64,000 nucleotides of DNA from assembly GCA_018907035.1 (NCBI GenBank), contig JACCIC010000280.1, positions 62,001 through 126,000 on the forward strand, written 5' to 3'. The position numbers and the translations under genes are program-made. Origin of the DNA: Sycobia sp. Sy_11. Its lineage: Eukaryota; Arthropoda; Insecta; Hymenoptera; Epichrysomallidae. Of this stretch, positions 35,317 through 44,454 are shown in pieces; position 1 is the first letter of the stretch, and each line of letters starts with the position of its first letter. The notes under the pieces are model-generated. The model searched no databases. It was not told where the DNA came from and worked only from the letters and a program-made list of their open reading frames with translations.

Positions 35317-35879
35317 AAATAAAGATCCTAATTTTAACCACTATTATTCCACAACATCTCCTATCTATGACGATCCTAGGTAGGAGAGGTAATCGCCCAA
35401 CATAATTGCATTCTCCTTCACAACATAATGGATGTACCCCACTGGAGGAGGCGAAGGAGGGGCCTCCCCATTGTCCCACTTTCCTTTCCCTTCATTTTCC
35501 TTTATATTATAGTTTAAGATATTTATTTTTACCACGAACTATATCTATATTTAGATTTTTAATTTTTTCAAGTAGTCCTAACTACCATTAAATTTGTTTT
35601 TATAAATACAAGAATTATGACATGAATCTTTCAAACCCATTTCTGAAAATAAAAAAAAATAAATAAATATACAATTTTTTTTTCTTCAAAAGGCAAATAT
35701 TAGCAAAACAACCGTAATAATGAACGAAAATAAATTCTTTTATCTTTCTAAACAACCATATATATACATATAAGAAAAATATAGAAGTTTGTCTATACAT
35801 TACTTATATATATCTTAATATACAAAGGTTATAAATATGTAAAGGCACGAGACTTACCTTATTTTGATTCAGTAGTACG
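35317..35879. other. Spacer between integrase and env-like gene
   Basis: Non-coding. Contains a purine-rich run GGAGGAGGCGAAGGAGGGG near 35444 that resembles a polypurine tract, then AT-rich sequence leading to the env-like ATG. Confidence 0.4.
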
Positions 35880-37889
35880 ATGTTTATCCAACTTCTTTTC
35901 ACTTTTGTATTGTTAAAAATCAATACTGTTCGAGGAATTATAGGTTATGACTGTGGGTCAACAAACTCTAATGTAACTACTATTTCACTCACAGAAGTGG
36001 GAGAATGCCCAATTCCAGAGAATGAAATCAATGTCAATATGTATAATTATTACAAATTAATAAGTTCGATGATTCCCGCGTCATCCAATGTAAAGATGAA
36101 ATACAAAGAACTATATATGATTGTGGCACATTTTCTCATATATCAATTGTTAATGGCGGACAAGGACAGTATGTATACGAAGTTAGTTTTAAAGCCTTCG
36201 AAGACGCTCATGTAACTGGCAGATTAAAACTAAACCATCATATAATTTACAATCTTAAGAGTAAATCAGTGTAGCTCGCATGGTATGATTCTTGCGGGAT
36301 CCGTCAACTGGGATGGTGTATGTGATGGAGCTGGTTATTCGGATCCATTTGGAACATGGAATTCTATTGTAATACAAGCTTTAGTTATGGTTCCGCTTAG
36401 CGAAGGAAAGGGTAGAGCTAATCTAGATGGTAATCAGATCCGTCTTAAATCGGGAACCATATGTCAATTTTCAAGCAGAAGTTGTATTGATGCAGAAGGT
36501 GGGTACACTTATTGGGAATCTGTTCCAAAAGATCATTGCAAATTTAATCAATTTAGCGTCCTATATGACGCACCCACGAAAAATATAACTGACCATGATT
36601 TAAAAGTCGGCCTAACAGTATACTCACTTTCTGGCAAAGACGTCACGTTAGCGCTAACCAGTAGAGGATTTAAATATGTATACGGATAGCAAAAAAACAA
36701 AAATAGAATATCCTAAACTTGTAATATATTACACGAATACCGGGCAATCATTCGCAATGCAAAAAGAATCCTGTAAACGATCTCCATTTAATCACCTATA
36801 TTAATTCTAAATTTGTATACGTCGAAAAATACATTTCCACACAAGGAAAGTAATTATATAAAGATGTAAAGTATCAACGTTGCAATTTAAAGCGTCAAAC
36901 ATTGAAAAGCGCGCTTGTTATAATTACTTGAGCACCAGTTGAGTTTGCGTAAAATTTAATGAAAGGGTCTGGATATATATGGCAGTTCTTGCCGAGAAGT
37001 CATCCACTTGATAAAATGTATACCATTAGAATTGTACATATGTCGACTGTTCTAAATTAAATTGATAAGATTAAATTAAATTAAACTAAATTAAATTGTA
37101 AGACCGATAAAAATATTTATGAATTTAAAATATATACCAGTGGAGATGAAAATGGATCATAGTGAAAATTGCTTCTTCGAGTTACCAGTAAACAGAGATA
37201 ATGTTAGAGAATATTTAACCACACATTAAAAAACCTGTTACCAATAATCCTACCTTTCCACGTTCATTTAAAGTTAAGGAGCACTCGTATAAAATACTTC
37301 CGAAGTCTGTTATAATTAAATCTCAGTCGAAGCCAACCTGAAAGTATATGAGTCCTTAGGATTTGGTAACTGATGGTATTTATACCCAAGATGACTTAGA
37401 CAAACTAAGAGATAGATAGCACTTTTAAATGACGTGGCTAGAGAAATCCAGGGTCATCCAATAGTAGATCAAGATGGCACCATGATTAAGCTATTCGATA
37501 ATGATGCTCTTGGAAAACTAGTTGACTGTACTTGGGGCAGAATCTGGGCAAAACTAATATCCGTCGGCAACGTAAGTGGTGCAATAATAGTAGCAATACT
37601 GATCGTATATATTGTAAAATCCATCGTTGGTAGTGTCATTAATCGGTATGCATTGCACAAATTTATGGATTTTCTATTCACTTTCATTGGGACCTATTTG
37701 GTCTGGTTTAACTCAAATGCTCATATCTCTACACAAACCCGCTCCGGAAGAAGTAAATCAAGACATCGAATTAGGAACTGCAAAAATAACGACTATAGTA
37801 GAAAAATCCGATTCAAATGCCTTTACGTAAAACTTACAAAGTCCGTAAATATAATCCGACTTGAAAACTTGGTAAGAATCAAAGAATTA
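35880..37889 (+). pseudogene. Envelope-like glycoprotein, chuvirus-G type, broken
   Basis: The start at 35880 has a hydrophobic signal peptide (about residues 3-19), then GIIGYDCGSTNSNVTTISL and EVGECPIPENE. The frame shifts at about 36095, where CKDEIQRTIYDCGTFSHISI, then HVTGRLKLNHHIIYN, is visible, with a stop at about 36270. 36285-36689 carries GSVNWDGVCDGAGYSDPFGT and QFSSRSCIDAEGGYTYWESV. 36690-37040 is fragmentary. After an inserted PLE tail, CFFELPVNRDNVREYL appears. 37434-37660 holds AREIQGHPIVDQDG and a transmembrane stretch (SGAIIVAILIVYIVKSIVGS). The Cys-rich ectodomain resembles glycoproteins of chuviruses and env genes of some insect LTR elements more than the baculovirus-F type of errantiviruses. 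It is an old, inactive copy. Confidence 0.62.
37045..37137 (+). mobile_element. Short PLE 3' tail inserted in the env remnant
   Basis: TTAAATTAAATTGTAAGACC followed by GATAAAAATATTTATGAATTT is the 3' end shared by the PLE tails at 22600, 44330 and 60250. Env-like coding sequence resumes just after it. Confidence 0.6.
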
Positions 37890-39176
37890 TCAGGTATGTG
37901 AATAAGTCTTTCCCGTTTTTTTTTCAAATTTTGAGCCTTTATTGTGAAAAAATGGTTACAAATGAATTATTGAAAGTATTGGCCATCGCTAGCTACAACT
38001 TTTTCCCATCTTTCTGGCAACATACGAATCCCGTTGCGAAAAAATTCGACCGGTTTGGCCTCTATCCAGTCATCCACCCATTTTTTGGCTTCCTCGTAGG
38101 AACGGAAGTGCTGGTCAGCCAGGCCATGCGTCATCGATCTGAAGAGATGGTAATCAGACGGAGCAACGTCTGGACTATACGGCGGGTGGGGTAGGACTTC
38201 CCATTTGAGCGTTTCTAAGTATGTTTTCACCGGCGGTGCAACATGTGGGCGAGCATTGTCATGTTGCAAAATAACTTTGTCGTGCCTGTCGGAGTATTGT
38301 GGCCATTTTTCTCGCAGTGCGCGGCTCAAACGCATCAATTGTCGTCGATAGACCTCGCCTGTGATCCTTTCATTCGGTTTCAGAAGCTCATAGTAAACCA
38401 CATCTAGCTGGTCCGGCGATATACAGAGCATGAGCTTGGCGCCATGAATATTTGGCTTGGCCGTCGATGATGACGCATGGCCGGGTAGTCCCCATGATTT
38501 TCTTCGCTTCGGATTCTCGTAACGTATCCACTTTTCATCGCCAGTCACGATACGATGCAGAAAACCCTTTCTTTTATGTCGCTGAAGCAGCTGTTCGCAA
38601 GTGAAAAAACGCCGTTCGACGTCTCTCAGCTTCAGTTCGTACGGCACCCAATTTTCTTGCTTTTGGATCATTCCCATGGCTTTCAAACGCTTGGAAATGG
38701 TTGTTCGGTCAACTCCCAATGCTTCAGCAAGTTCTTCTTGCGTTTGACAAGAATCTTCATCAAGCAAAGTCGCCATTTCTCGATCTTCAAAAATTTGCGG
38801 CCGCCCGGAACGCTCCTTGTCTTCCACGTCGAAATCACCGCTTTTGAAGCGTCGAAACCATCCGCGAACACTTGAATCATCGACACAACCTTCTCCATAA
38901 GCCTCCTGAAGCAATCGATGCGTCTCGGCAGCAGATTTCTTCAAATTGAACCAATAAAGTGAAACTTCCCGCAAATGACGTCGACTCGGCTCAAATTTCG
39001 ACATTTTCACGATATCAAAAATTTATGATGCGAAAAAATTTTAACTAATGTGTTAGTATGGAATTGTTGACATATGAATAAGCTTTGATTATGACATATG
39101 TAACCATTGAATACTCGCACAGTATCGGTGGCGCCATCTCTTACAAAAAACGGGAAAGACTTATTCACACTCCTAA
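37890..39176 (-). mobile_element. Near-intact mariner transposon
   Basis: A 1,287-base element flanked by TA (37888-37889 and 39177-39178). Imperfect inverted ends are TCAGGTATGTGAATAAGTCT (left) and the inverse of TTAGGAGTGTGAATAAGTCT (right), continuing into CTTTCCCGTTTTTT in both. It has one transposase gene on the minus strand with no stop. It is inserted in the env-like remnant of the gypsy element, so it is younger than that element. A second copy begins at 63559. Confidence 0.95.
37967..39010 (-). CDS. Mariner transposase, full length
   Basis: 347 codons, the usual mariner length, uninterrupted. Two helix-turn-helix modules bind the TIR (residues about 10-60 with SSVRGWFRRFKSGDFDVEDK, and about 88-115 with EELAEALGVDRTTISKRLKA). 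The linker WVPYELKLRDVERR is typical. Catalytic aspartates are seen at about D158 (VTGDEKWI), D251 (LQHDNARPH) and D286 (PYSPDVAPSDYHLF), with 34 residues between the last two, hence DD34D. It would cut at the element ends and insert at TA. One oddity is CISPDQLDVVYYELL, where family members usually have a Trp-rich CI-WWDQ-type motif, so activity may be reduced. ATG-KM-SKFEPS may start two codons later. No promoter is identifiable. Confidence 0.95.
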   Translation of the reverse strand: MKMSKFEPSRRHLREVSLYWFNLKKSAAETHRLLQEAYGEGCVDDSSVRGWFRRFKSGDFDVEDKERSGRPQIFEDREMATLLDEDSCQTQEELAEALGVDRTTISKRLKAMGMIQKQENWVPYELKLRDVERRFFTCEQLLQRHKRKGFLHRIVTGDEKWIRYENPKRRKSWGLPGHASSSTAKPNIHGAKLMLCISPDQLDVVYYELLKPNERITGEVYRRQLMRLSRALREKWPQYSDRHDKVILQHDNARPHVAPPVKTYLETLKWEVLPHPPYSPDVAPSDYHLFRSMTHGLADQHFRSYEEAKKWVDDWIEAKPVEFFRNGIRMLPERWEKVVASDGQYFQ

Positions 39177-39178
39177 TA

Positions 39179-39360
39179 AAATATTGATAAACTCATATTA
39201 CGAATAAAATATTTTACAAATAGAATAAGTTAATATACGACTATTATTCTTTTTATTAGAAAAAAAAATATCCTTAGTTCTAAGGTATTACACTACGTGT
39301 AAAACCACTGAGGCTAATGATTGTTCTTGCTACACTCCAACAATTGTCCTACGCAAGGGT
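39179..39360. other. Residual sequence after the mariner insertion
   Basis: AT-rich, ending in ACGCAAGGG. It may be the 3' remainder of the gypsy env/LTR region. Nothing is identifiable. Confidence 0.3.
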
Positions 39361-39987
39361 TGTTACGTCATGAGACATTTGGACATTAAAAAATAATAAT
39401 AAAAATACAAATAACTTAGATTACAGCCACAACTGGCCAACAATGACGCTATTCATTAACAGAAAATTTTTTTTTGAACTGTGCGCTGCATTTTCCCATA
39501 CGCAAACAAAATCCCGATGCTCCAGACGCGCGCTCTCGCTCTCGAAGTAAGCGTTGACATATGCTCCACAGAACGCATAGACGTCTGATTATAAACTAAC
39601 CCATAAAATATAATTCGGCGAATTTATGGCCCCTTGAAATGTCGGCTTTGATTTTCACCGTGAGAATGTAAGAACTAAAACTAACAAAGGAGCGATACTG
39701 CCCAAAATGAAATGAAAGATTATATTATATTTAAGATCCCCCGATATTTAAATAATTATACATACTATTTATAAATCTTTAGTACCTAATATAATAATTA
39801 CATATAATAATAAAACTCACAGTATTCTTTTTATATTAATATTAGTGATGCTTGATAATGCTGTTGGTATTACTAATATTTTACTACGATAACTATTAAT
39901 CTTATCGTTAGTATTAATATACGCTGCTGCTGCTGCTACTAATACTACTACTACTACTGCTACTACAGCTACTACTACTACTACTAG
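39361..39987 (+). repeat. Long dispersed repeat (copy 2)
   Basis: Same sequence and orientation as 19480-20148, starting TGTTACGTCATGAGACATTT and ending in CTG/CTA triplets at 39925-39987. R1-type LINE sequence follows directly. Confidence 0.75.
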
Positions 39988-40179
39988 CAGTTCGCCACCT
40001 CGGATTCATAGTGACCTTATGTTTTGGCGGTACCGGTCCCAAGCTCGGATCAAGGAGGAGGGAGTACACTTACAACTGGACAGCACTCTCTTACAGGTAT
40101 ACACTTCACAACACTGACACATCAGATAATATAACACCTGGCAAAGGAAGGGGTAGCCTTCACCACGCTCACGTGTGAC

Positions 40180-40600
40180 GGTTTCGGCTCGATTACGGGA
40201 CGGCTAGCACGGAGTGGATGAGCTTGACAGACTAAAAAATGGGGGAGTACTGGCAATGCTAGTACAGCCGTCATTGAGTAAGGCTGTAGGCGTCATATCT
40301 GGCGAGCGGGCTATATATACGGGTTACACACACACCTCGCATATAAAGATTCGGGCACCACACAGCTCGGAAACTCTATAGAATAGTTCAAGCAGCGGGA
40401 GCGAGACACGGAGCGAAGCCGAGCAAGCACGGAGTAGATGAACTCTACAGGCCCTGAAAGGCACGGGCGCGACTGCAACTGCCGTCTCGTGCGTCATCGT
40501 ATAGCGGGGGGTCCTATAAACGGACATCTTCCCGAATATAAAGATGTGGGCGCCACGCCTCCCGAGGAGCCCTCTCATAAGGGTAATCGAGTTACAAGAA
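40180..40600 (+). repeat. Two-unit tandem repeat in the R1 5' UTR
   Basis: Two units offset by about 215-220 bases share AGCACGGAGTRGATGARCT, a middle GCGAGCGGG/TAGCGGGGGG with CTATA, and ATATAAAGATKYGGGC. The arrangement resembles the promoter monomers found at the 5' ends of some LINEs. Promoter function is inference. Confidence 0.55.
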
Positions 40601-40629
40601 AGCAGGGCCTTCCGGCTTTACAAAGCTAA

Positions 40630-41720
40630 CTCGAGGAGCTCGTAAGCAGAAGGCGCCTCAGAGAACGGCGCCTACGTACCCTCGAGGTTGCCGAAACAAT
40701 ACAAGGGCAGAAGAGGCATCCTTCTACCTGTCCAACGGAATTACCTGAGGGAGGGCGAAAGAAAAAAAAAGAGATGAAGGTCCGACAAAAGAAGAAGACG
40801 CGGCTGCCAAATAAAATCGTGGGGACGTCAAGCCACAACCTGAGCAAGGCTGGAAGAATGTCCCCACCAGGCAAGAAAAGAGAGTAGCTACAAAAAGAAG
40901 CAGAAAAAAGAAGTTAAATGCAAAGGGGACCACCAAATCTGGAGAGGGCCCGACCAAACCATAAGGTAAAAAGAAGGGTAAGGCCTGAGGTGCTGCTCCT
41001 CAAGCCCGCGGAGCGGAAGACCTACGCGGAGATCCTTGGAGGGATCCGCCATAAGGTCGACCCCTCACAGCATGGACTCAATATCAGGGACATGCGTCGA
41101 ATATTAAACGGCGATGTCCTGATCAAGTTTAAGAAGGCTTCGGCGAAGGGCAAGGAGACATTTACTAACGCCCTCAAAGAAGTCGTCGGGCAAAACGCGG
41201 CACTTTGCGCTCTGACCCCTAAGACTACTTTCGAGATCAGAGATGTGTACGGCTGCGCGACACTTGACGAAGTGAAGACAGCCCCCCTTGGCATCTTACG
41301 GGACTATACTGGCCCCCTCGAGGTGATGTTCACGAAGGACAACAAAGTCGACAAACGACTAGCCCTTGTAAGCCTCTCTGAAGAGGCTCGCCAGCGGTTA
41401 CTGGAAGTCGGAAAGGTGGCCATTGGATGGGTCTTTTGCGGCTTGCGGTGGCGGGTCCAGGCGAGCACTGTTACAAATGTCTCGGCTATGGACACCGCGG
41501 TTCGGGTTGCGATGGCCCAGACAGGAGCACCGCCTGCTTCCGGTGCGGGCAGCAGGGACACAAGGCGTCCGACTGTAGAATACCTCCACAGTGTTTCCTC
41601 TGCCCGGGGCCATGCCCGCAGCGTTAAATCACGTTGCAGGGTCTGGGGCTTGTGCGGTATTTCGCGAAGCCCTTGCCAGATCTCGCCAAAATGGTTAAAA
41701 TCTTTTAGCCAAACCTGAAT
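40630..41720 (+). pseudogene. R1-type ORF1 (gag-like), frameshifted
   Basis: A basic N-terminal region (RRRLRERRLRTLEVAETIQG, a KKKKRDEG tract) runs from about 40630 in one frame. The main frame at 40918-41440 carries ERKTYAEILGGIRHKVDPSQ, RRILNGDVLIKFKK and RLALVSLSEEARQRLLEVGK. The frame then shifts at about 41440 to GEHCYKCLGYGHRGSGCDGP, ACFRCGQQGHKASDC and CFLCPGPCP, three zinc knuckles that bind nucleic acid in the RNP. A stop is also seen near 40803. The product of an intact copy is an RNA chaperone-like coat protein. Confidence 0.75.
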
Positions 41721-42545
41721 AGGAGTCGGACGGCGAGCGACTTCCTTACGTCTTGAGAAGTACGTCGACATCGTCATCGTCAGCGAACAATATCGAGATG
41801 GAGATGCGGGAGTCTGGTACTTCGGTACCGGCGATTTGGATTTTTAACCCGCACCGCTTTCGGGTGGAACTCCACGGAACGTAAATTAAGTCAGCTGCTA
41901 CCTCACTCCGAATGAAGTCATCGGGGGTTACCAGTCTAAACTAGATGCCCTTGAGGATGTGGTAAGAGAAATGAAGGGGGAGCTGGTACTGGCTGGGGAT
42001 TTGAACAGCAAAGCTCTCGAATGGGCGGAACCTTTGCCGGACTCTAGGGGAAGACGAGTGATGGACATGGCATGCAGACTAAATCTGGTTGACTTGAACT
42101 CCGGATCTACGTCGACCATTCGGAGACTTGGCTACAGGGAGACCATCCCTTATGTATCCTTTGCGACGGAGATTCTGGCCGCACGAGTGCAGGACTGGCG
42201 AGTGATCGAAAACTATACAGCCAGCGATCACCAATACATCACCTTCCGCGTTGGTGATGCCACGCCAGTCAGGGCGAAAGTTGAACGTCGCCCAGCCAGA
42301 TGGATCGTGGTGAGGATGGATCACGTGAAGTTTTCCCAGGCGCTAAAACGCGGACAGCGCCTCTTGGTTGAATTACCAAGAAGCGCAACGCTTGCATCTG
42401 ATCCGCCAATCCTGCTAGCAAGCGATACAGAGGAAATTCGCGGGTCGTGCTCGCCATCCGACTTATTGGTGGACAGACGAAATTGTGTAGCTGCCGCGGC
42501 TATGCCGCATAGCCCAAACGGCTTAAAGGCACGACCGTGATGTCG
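41721..42545 (+). pseudogene. R1-type ORF2, endonuclease domain
   Basis: The early part (NLNRSRTASD, then IVIVSEQYRDGDAGVWYF in shifting frames) lacks several dozen bases. The 41959-42330 frame has MKGELVLAGDLNSKALEW, MDMACRLNLVDLNSGS and VIENYTASDHQYITFRVGDA. The GDLN and SDHQ motifs are catalytic residues of the apurinic-type endonuclease that nicks the target. 42330-42545 is poorly conserved. Confidence 0.72.
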
Positions 42546-43960
42546 CTCTTAGGATCGCCCAACATCTAACGGCGAAGAAAACTCTAAAGCGATCCATCAA
42601 AGCTAGTAAACATGGATGCTGGAAAAAGCTGGGAGAAGATCTGAAGAACGATCCATGGGGGTTGGAGTACAAAATCAAAGCCGCAAATTAGGCATATTCC
42701 GTAAACGCATGCCTATGAGCGCGGAAGTGATGGACGGTATCGTCCATGCCCTATTCCCTACTCATCTCCTATGAAGTGATGAGCTCCTGGTTCTCAAGGG
42801 TCCTGAGGCACCGCCTTTCACAAGGGCGGAGAGCTAGAGAGAGCAGGGCGCTCTCTGAAGAACAAAAATGCACCAGAACCTGATGGACTTCCGTTATAAA
42901 AAGCGGCGCTTTTTATAACTGGTGACCTTTCCGAGAGATAGTATGGCTTTCAGAGAGGGCGGTCAACCATAGATGCTATTCAGGAAGTAGTGGAGGCGAC
43001 CAGGACTACTGAGCGGGGGAATCACTTCTCCCGACCTGTGTATCTTCTGGTGACACTCGATGTCAAAAACGCCTTCAACTCGGTTAGGTGGACAGACATG
43101 CTGGGGGCACTGGAGAAGGATTTCAATGTACCTAAGTACCTACTCCAGATCATCGGAGATTATTTGAAAGATAGATCCATTCTGTACGAAACGGCATAGG
43201 GCTCTAAGCAAAAAGAGCTAACCTGTGGCGCGGCCCAAGGCTTCACCCTGGGTCCCGATCTGTGGAATATTTCCTATGACGGGGTCCTTCGGTGGGACAT
43301 GCCGGAAGACTGCTCGCTGATTGGGTATATGGATCATGTGGCAGGTGTTATTATTGCGTGCAATATGACGTTGGCACAGACGCGTCTTGATCAGACCATG
43401 CGCAGCATTCGCCATTGAATGGGTAATCACGGGCTGGAACTAGTGGAGGCGAAAACTGAGATTGCGCTCCTTACGAAGAAGCGCATCCACAGAGTGCAGC
43501 CGCTAATTACTGGGCAGATGTTGGTCCTGACCAAGGCATCTGTCAAGTATCTGGGGGTAATGCTATATACGAAGCTCACCTTATGGGAACATATTCGGAG
43601 GTCGGCGGACAAGGCGGCGGTAGTGGTGGCCTCCCTTTGCAGAGTCATGGTCAACGTAGGAGGACCACGCCCTTGCTACGGCGAGCTGCTGAGTCCGTCA
43701 TGCTTTACGGTGCTGAAGTCTGGGCCGATGCCTTACAATACGAAAAGTATCGCAGGCGAATAGTGGCTGTACAGAGGAGATGCGTTCTTCGTGTAGCGTG
43801 TTCGTATCGCACGGTCTCGGAAGCCGCCTCCCTAGTGGTTGCCGGGGTGATTCCGGTAGACCTCCTGGTCCGGGAGCCGAAGATCGTCCACCAGATGAAC
43901 AGGACACTTCGCCAAGCCGAAGGGAAGCAGCAAGCCAGAGAGCGTTCGCTGGCGTTCGCT
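42546..43960 (+). pseudogene. R1-type ORF2, reverse transcriptase domain
   Basis: Pieces: 42940-43198 has QRGRSTIDAIQEVVEATR-like sequence and LLVTLDVKNAFNSVRWTDML with the first catalytic Asp. A stop follows at 43198, then CGAAQGFTLGPDLWNISYDG. The active-site box reads GYMDHVAGVI, where YADD would be expected, so one of the two metal-binding Asp is lost. The thumb (VKYLGVMLYTKLTLWEHIRR) and C-terminal part (MLYGAEVWADALQYEKYRRR, RCVLRVACSYRTVSEAASLV) follow with a frameshift near 43660. Sequence stops being R1-like at ERSLAFAGNS. Confidence 0.78.
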
Positions 43961-44380
43961 GGGAATTCAGATTTAATTTAATAAATTTGGTAGTGGGGAA
44001 CCCTATCCATAAGGGTATATATAGATTAGAATATAAGGTTTAGTTTAGTGCCTGATGAGGAGCAGTAGCGAGCTCGAAACGTTGGACTGGATCTTCAATT
44101 AGGTAAGGGTGTTGGGGACAGTCAGATTGCACTTTACTAACAATAAATTTTTTTCAACTAATATTTTATTTTCAGATTAGTTTAAGGGAGTCACTGTATA
44201 CAAGGATAGTCTGACTGTCATAATTTTTAATTTTTATTTTTATTATTTTTGTGTACTGATGTCTTAATGTTAATGTAAATATGTATTGATATTGTTACGT
44301 ATTGTTTTCGATTGATTTGATTGGACTGTAAGACCAATGAAAAAATATTTATTAATTTGTATATAAGCAGTCGACAAAAG
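43960..44380 (+). mobile_element. Penelope-like element 3' tail fused to the R1 LINE
   Basis: From GGAATTCAGATTTAATTTAA onward this matches the PLE tail at 22280-22640, including a TTTGGTRGTGGGG string, the hammerhead-like core and the terminal GGACTGTAAGACCAATGAAA. Only the last few codons of the PLE frame remain. Confidence 0.75.
44052..44079 (+). ncRNA. Hammerhead-ribozyme-like core in PLE tail
   Basis: CTGATGAG, an arm pair GAGC/GCTC around AGTAGCGA, then GAAAC. This copy has the canonical CUGAUGA ... GAAA core. Helix III and the cleavage site are not resolved. Confidence 0.5.
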
Positions 44381-44454
44381 TACAATTAAAGCATGTTAAC
44401 AAAGTAGATCTTAGAAATGCTATACCTTGAAATAATCTATAGAAAAATATATTT

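Larger units (their letters stand above)
28880..37889 (+). mobile_element. Decayed Ty3/gypsy element with env-like gene
   Basis: Order on the plus strand is gag, protease, reverse transcriptase/RNase H, integrase, then an envelope-like glycoprotein: an errantivirus-style layout on a gypsy pol. Many stops and frameshifts break gag, RT and env, while the integrase frame is whole. The env is further interrupted by a short PLE tail (about 37045-37137) and a mariner (37890). LTRs were not recognised on either side, so the ends given are those of the coding remains. Confidence 0.8.
39988..43960 (+). mobile_element. R1-clade non-LTR retrotransposon, degenerate
   Basis: A GC-richer block comprises a 5' untranslated region with a tandem repeat, ORF1 with CCHC knuckles, and ORF2 with an apurinic-type endonuclease and reverse transcriptase. 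The 3' end is replaced by a PLE tail. Multiple frameshifts, stops and an altered RT active site make it inactive. The ORF1 style (KTYAEIL, three CCHC motifs) and the endonuclease signature point to the R1/TRAS-type clade. Confidence 0.82.

Noticed and set aside
38555..38875. 106-codon plus-strand frame
   Set aside because: It lies antisense within the intact mariner transposase gene.
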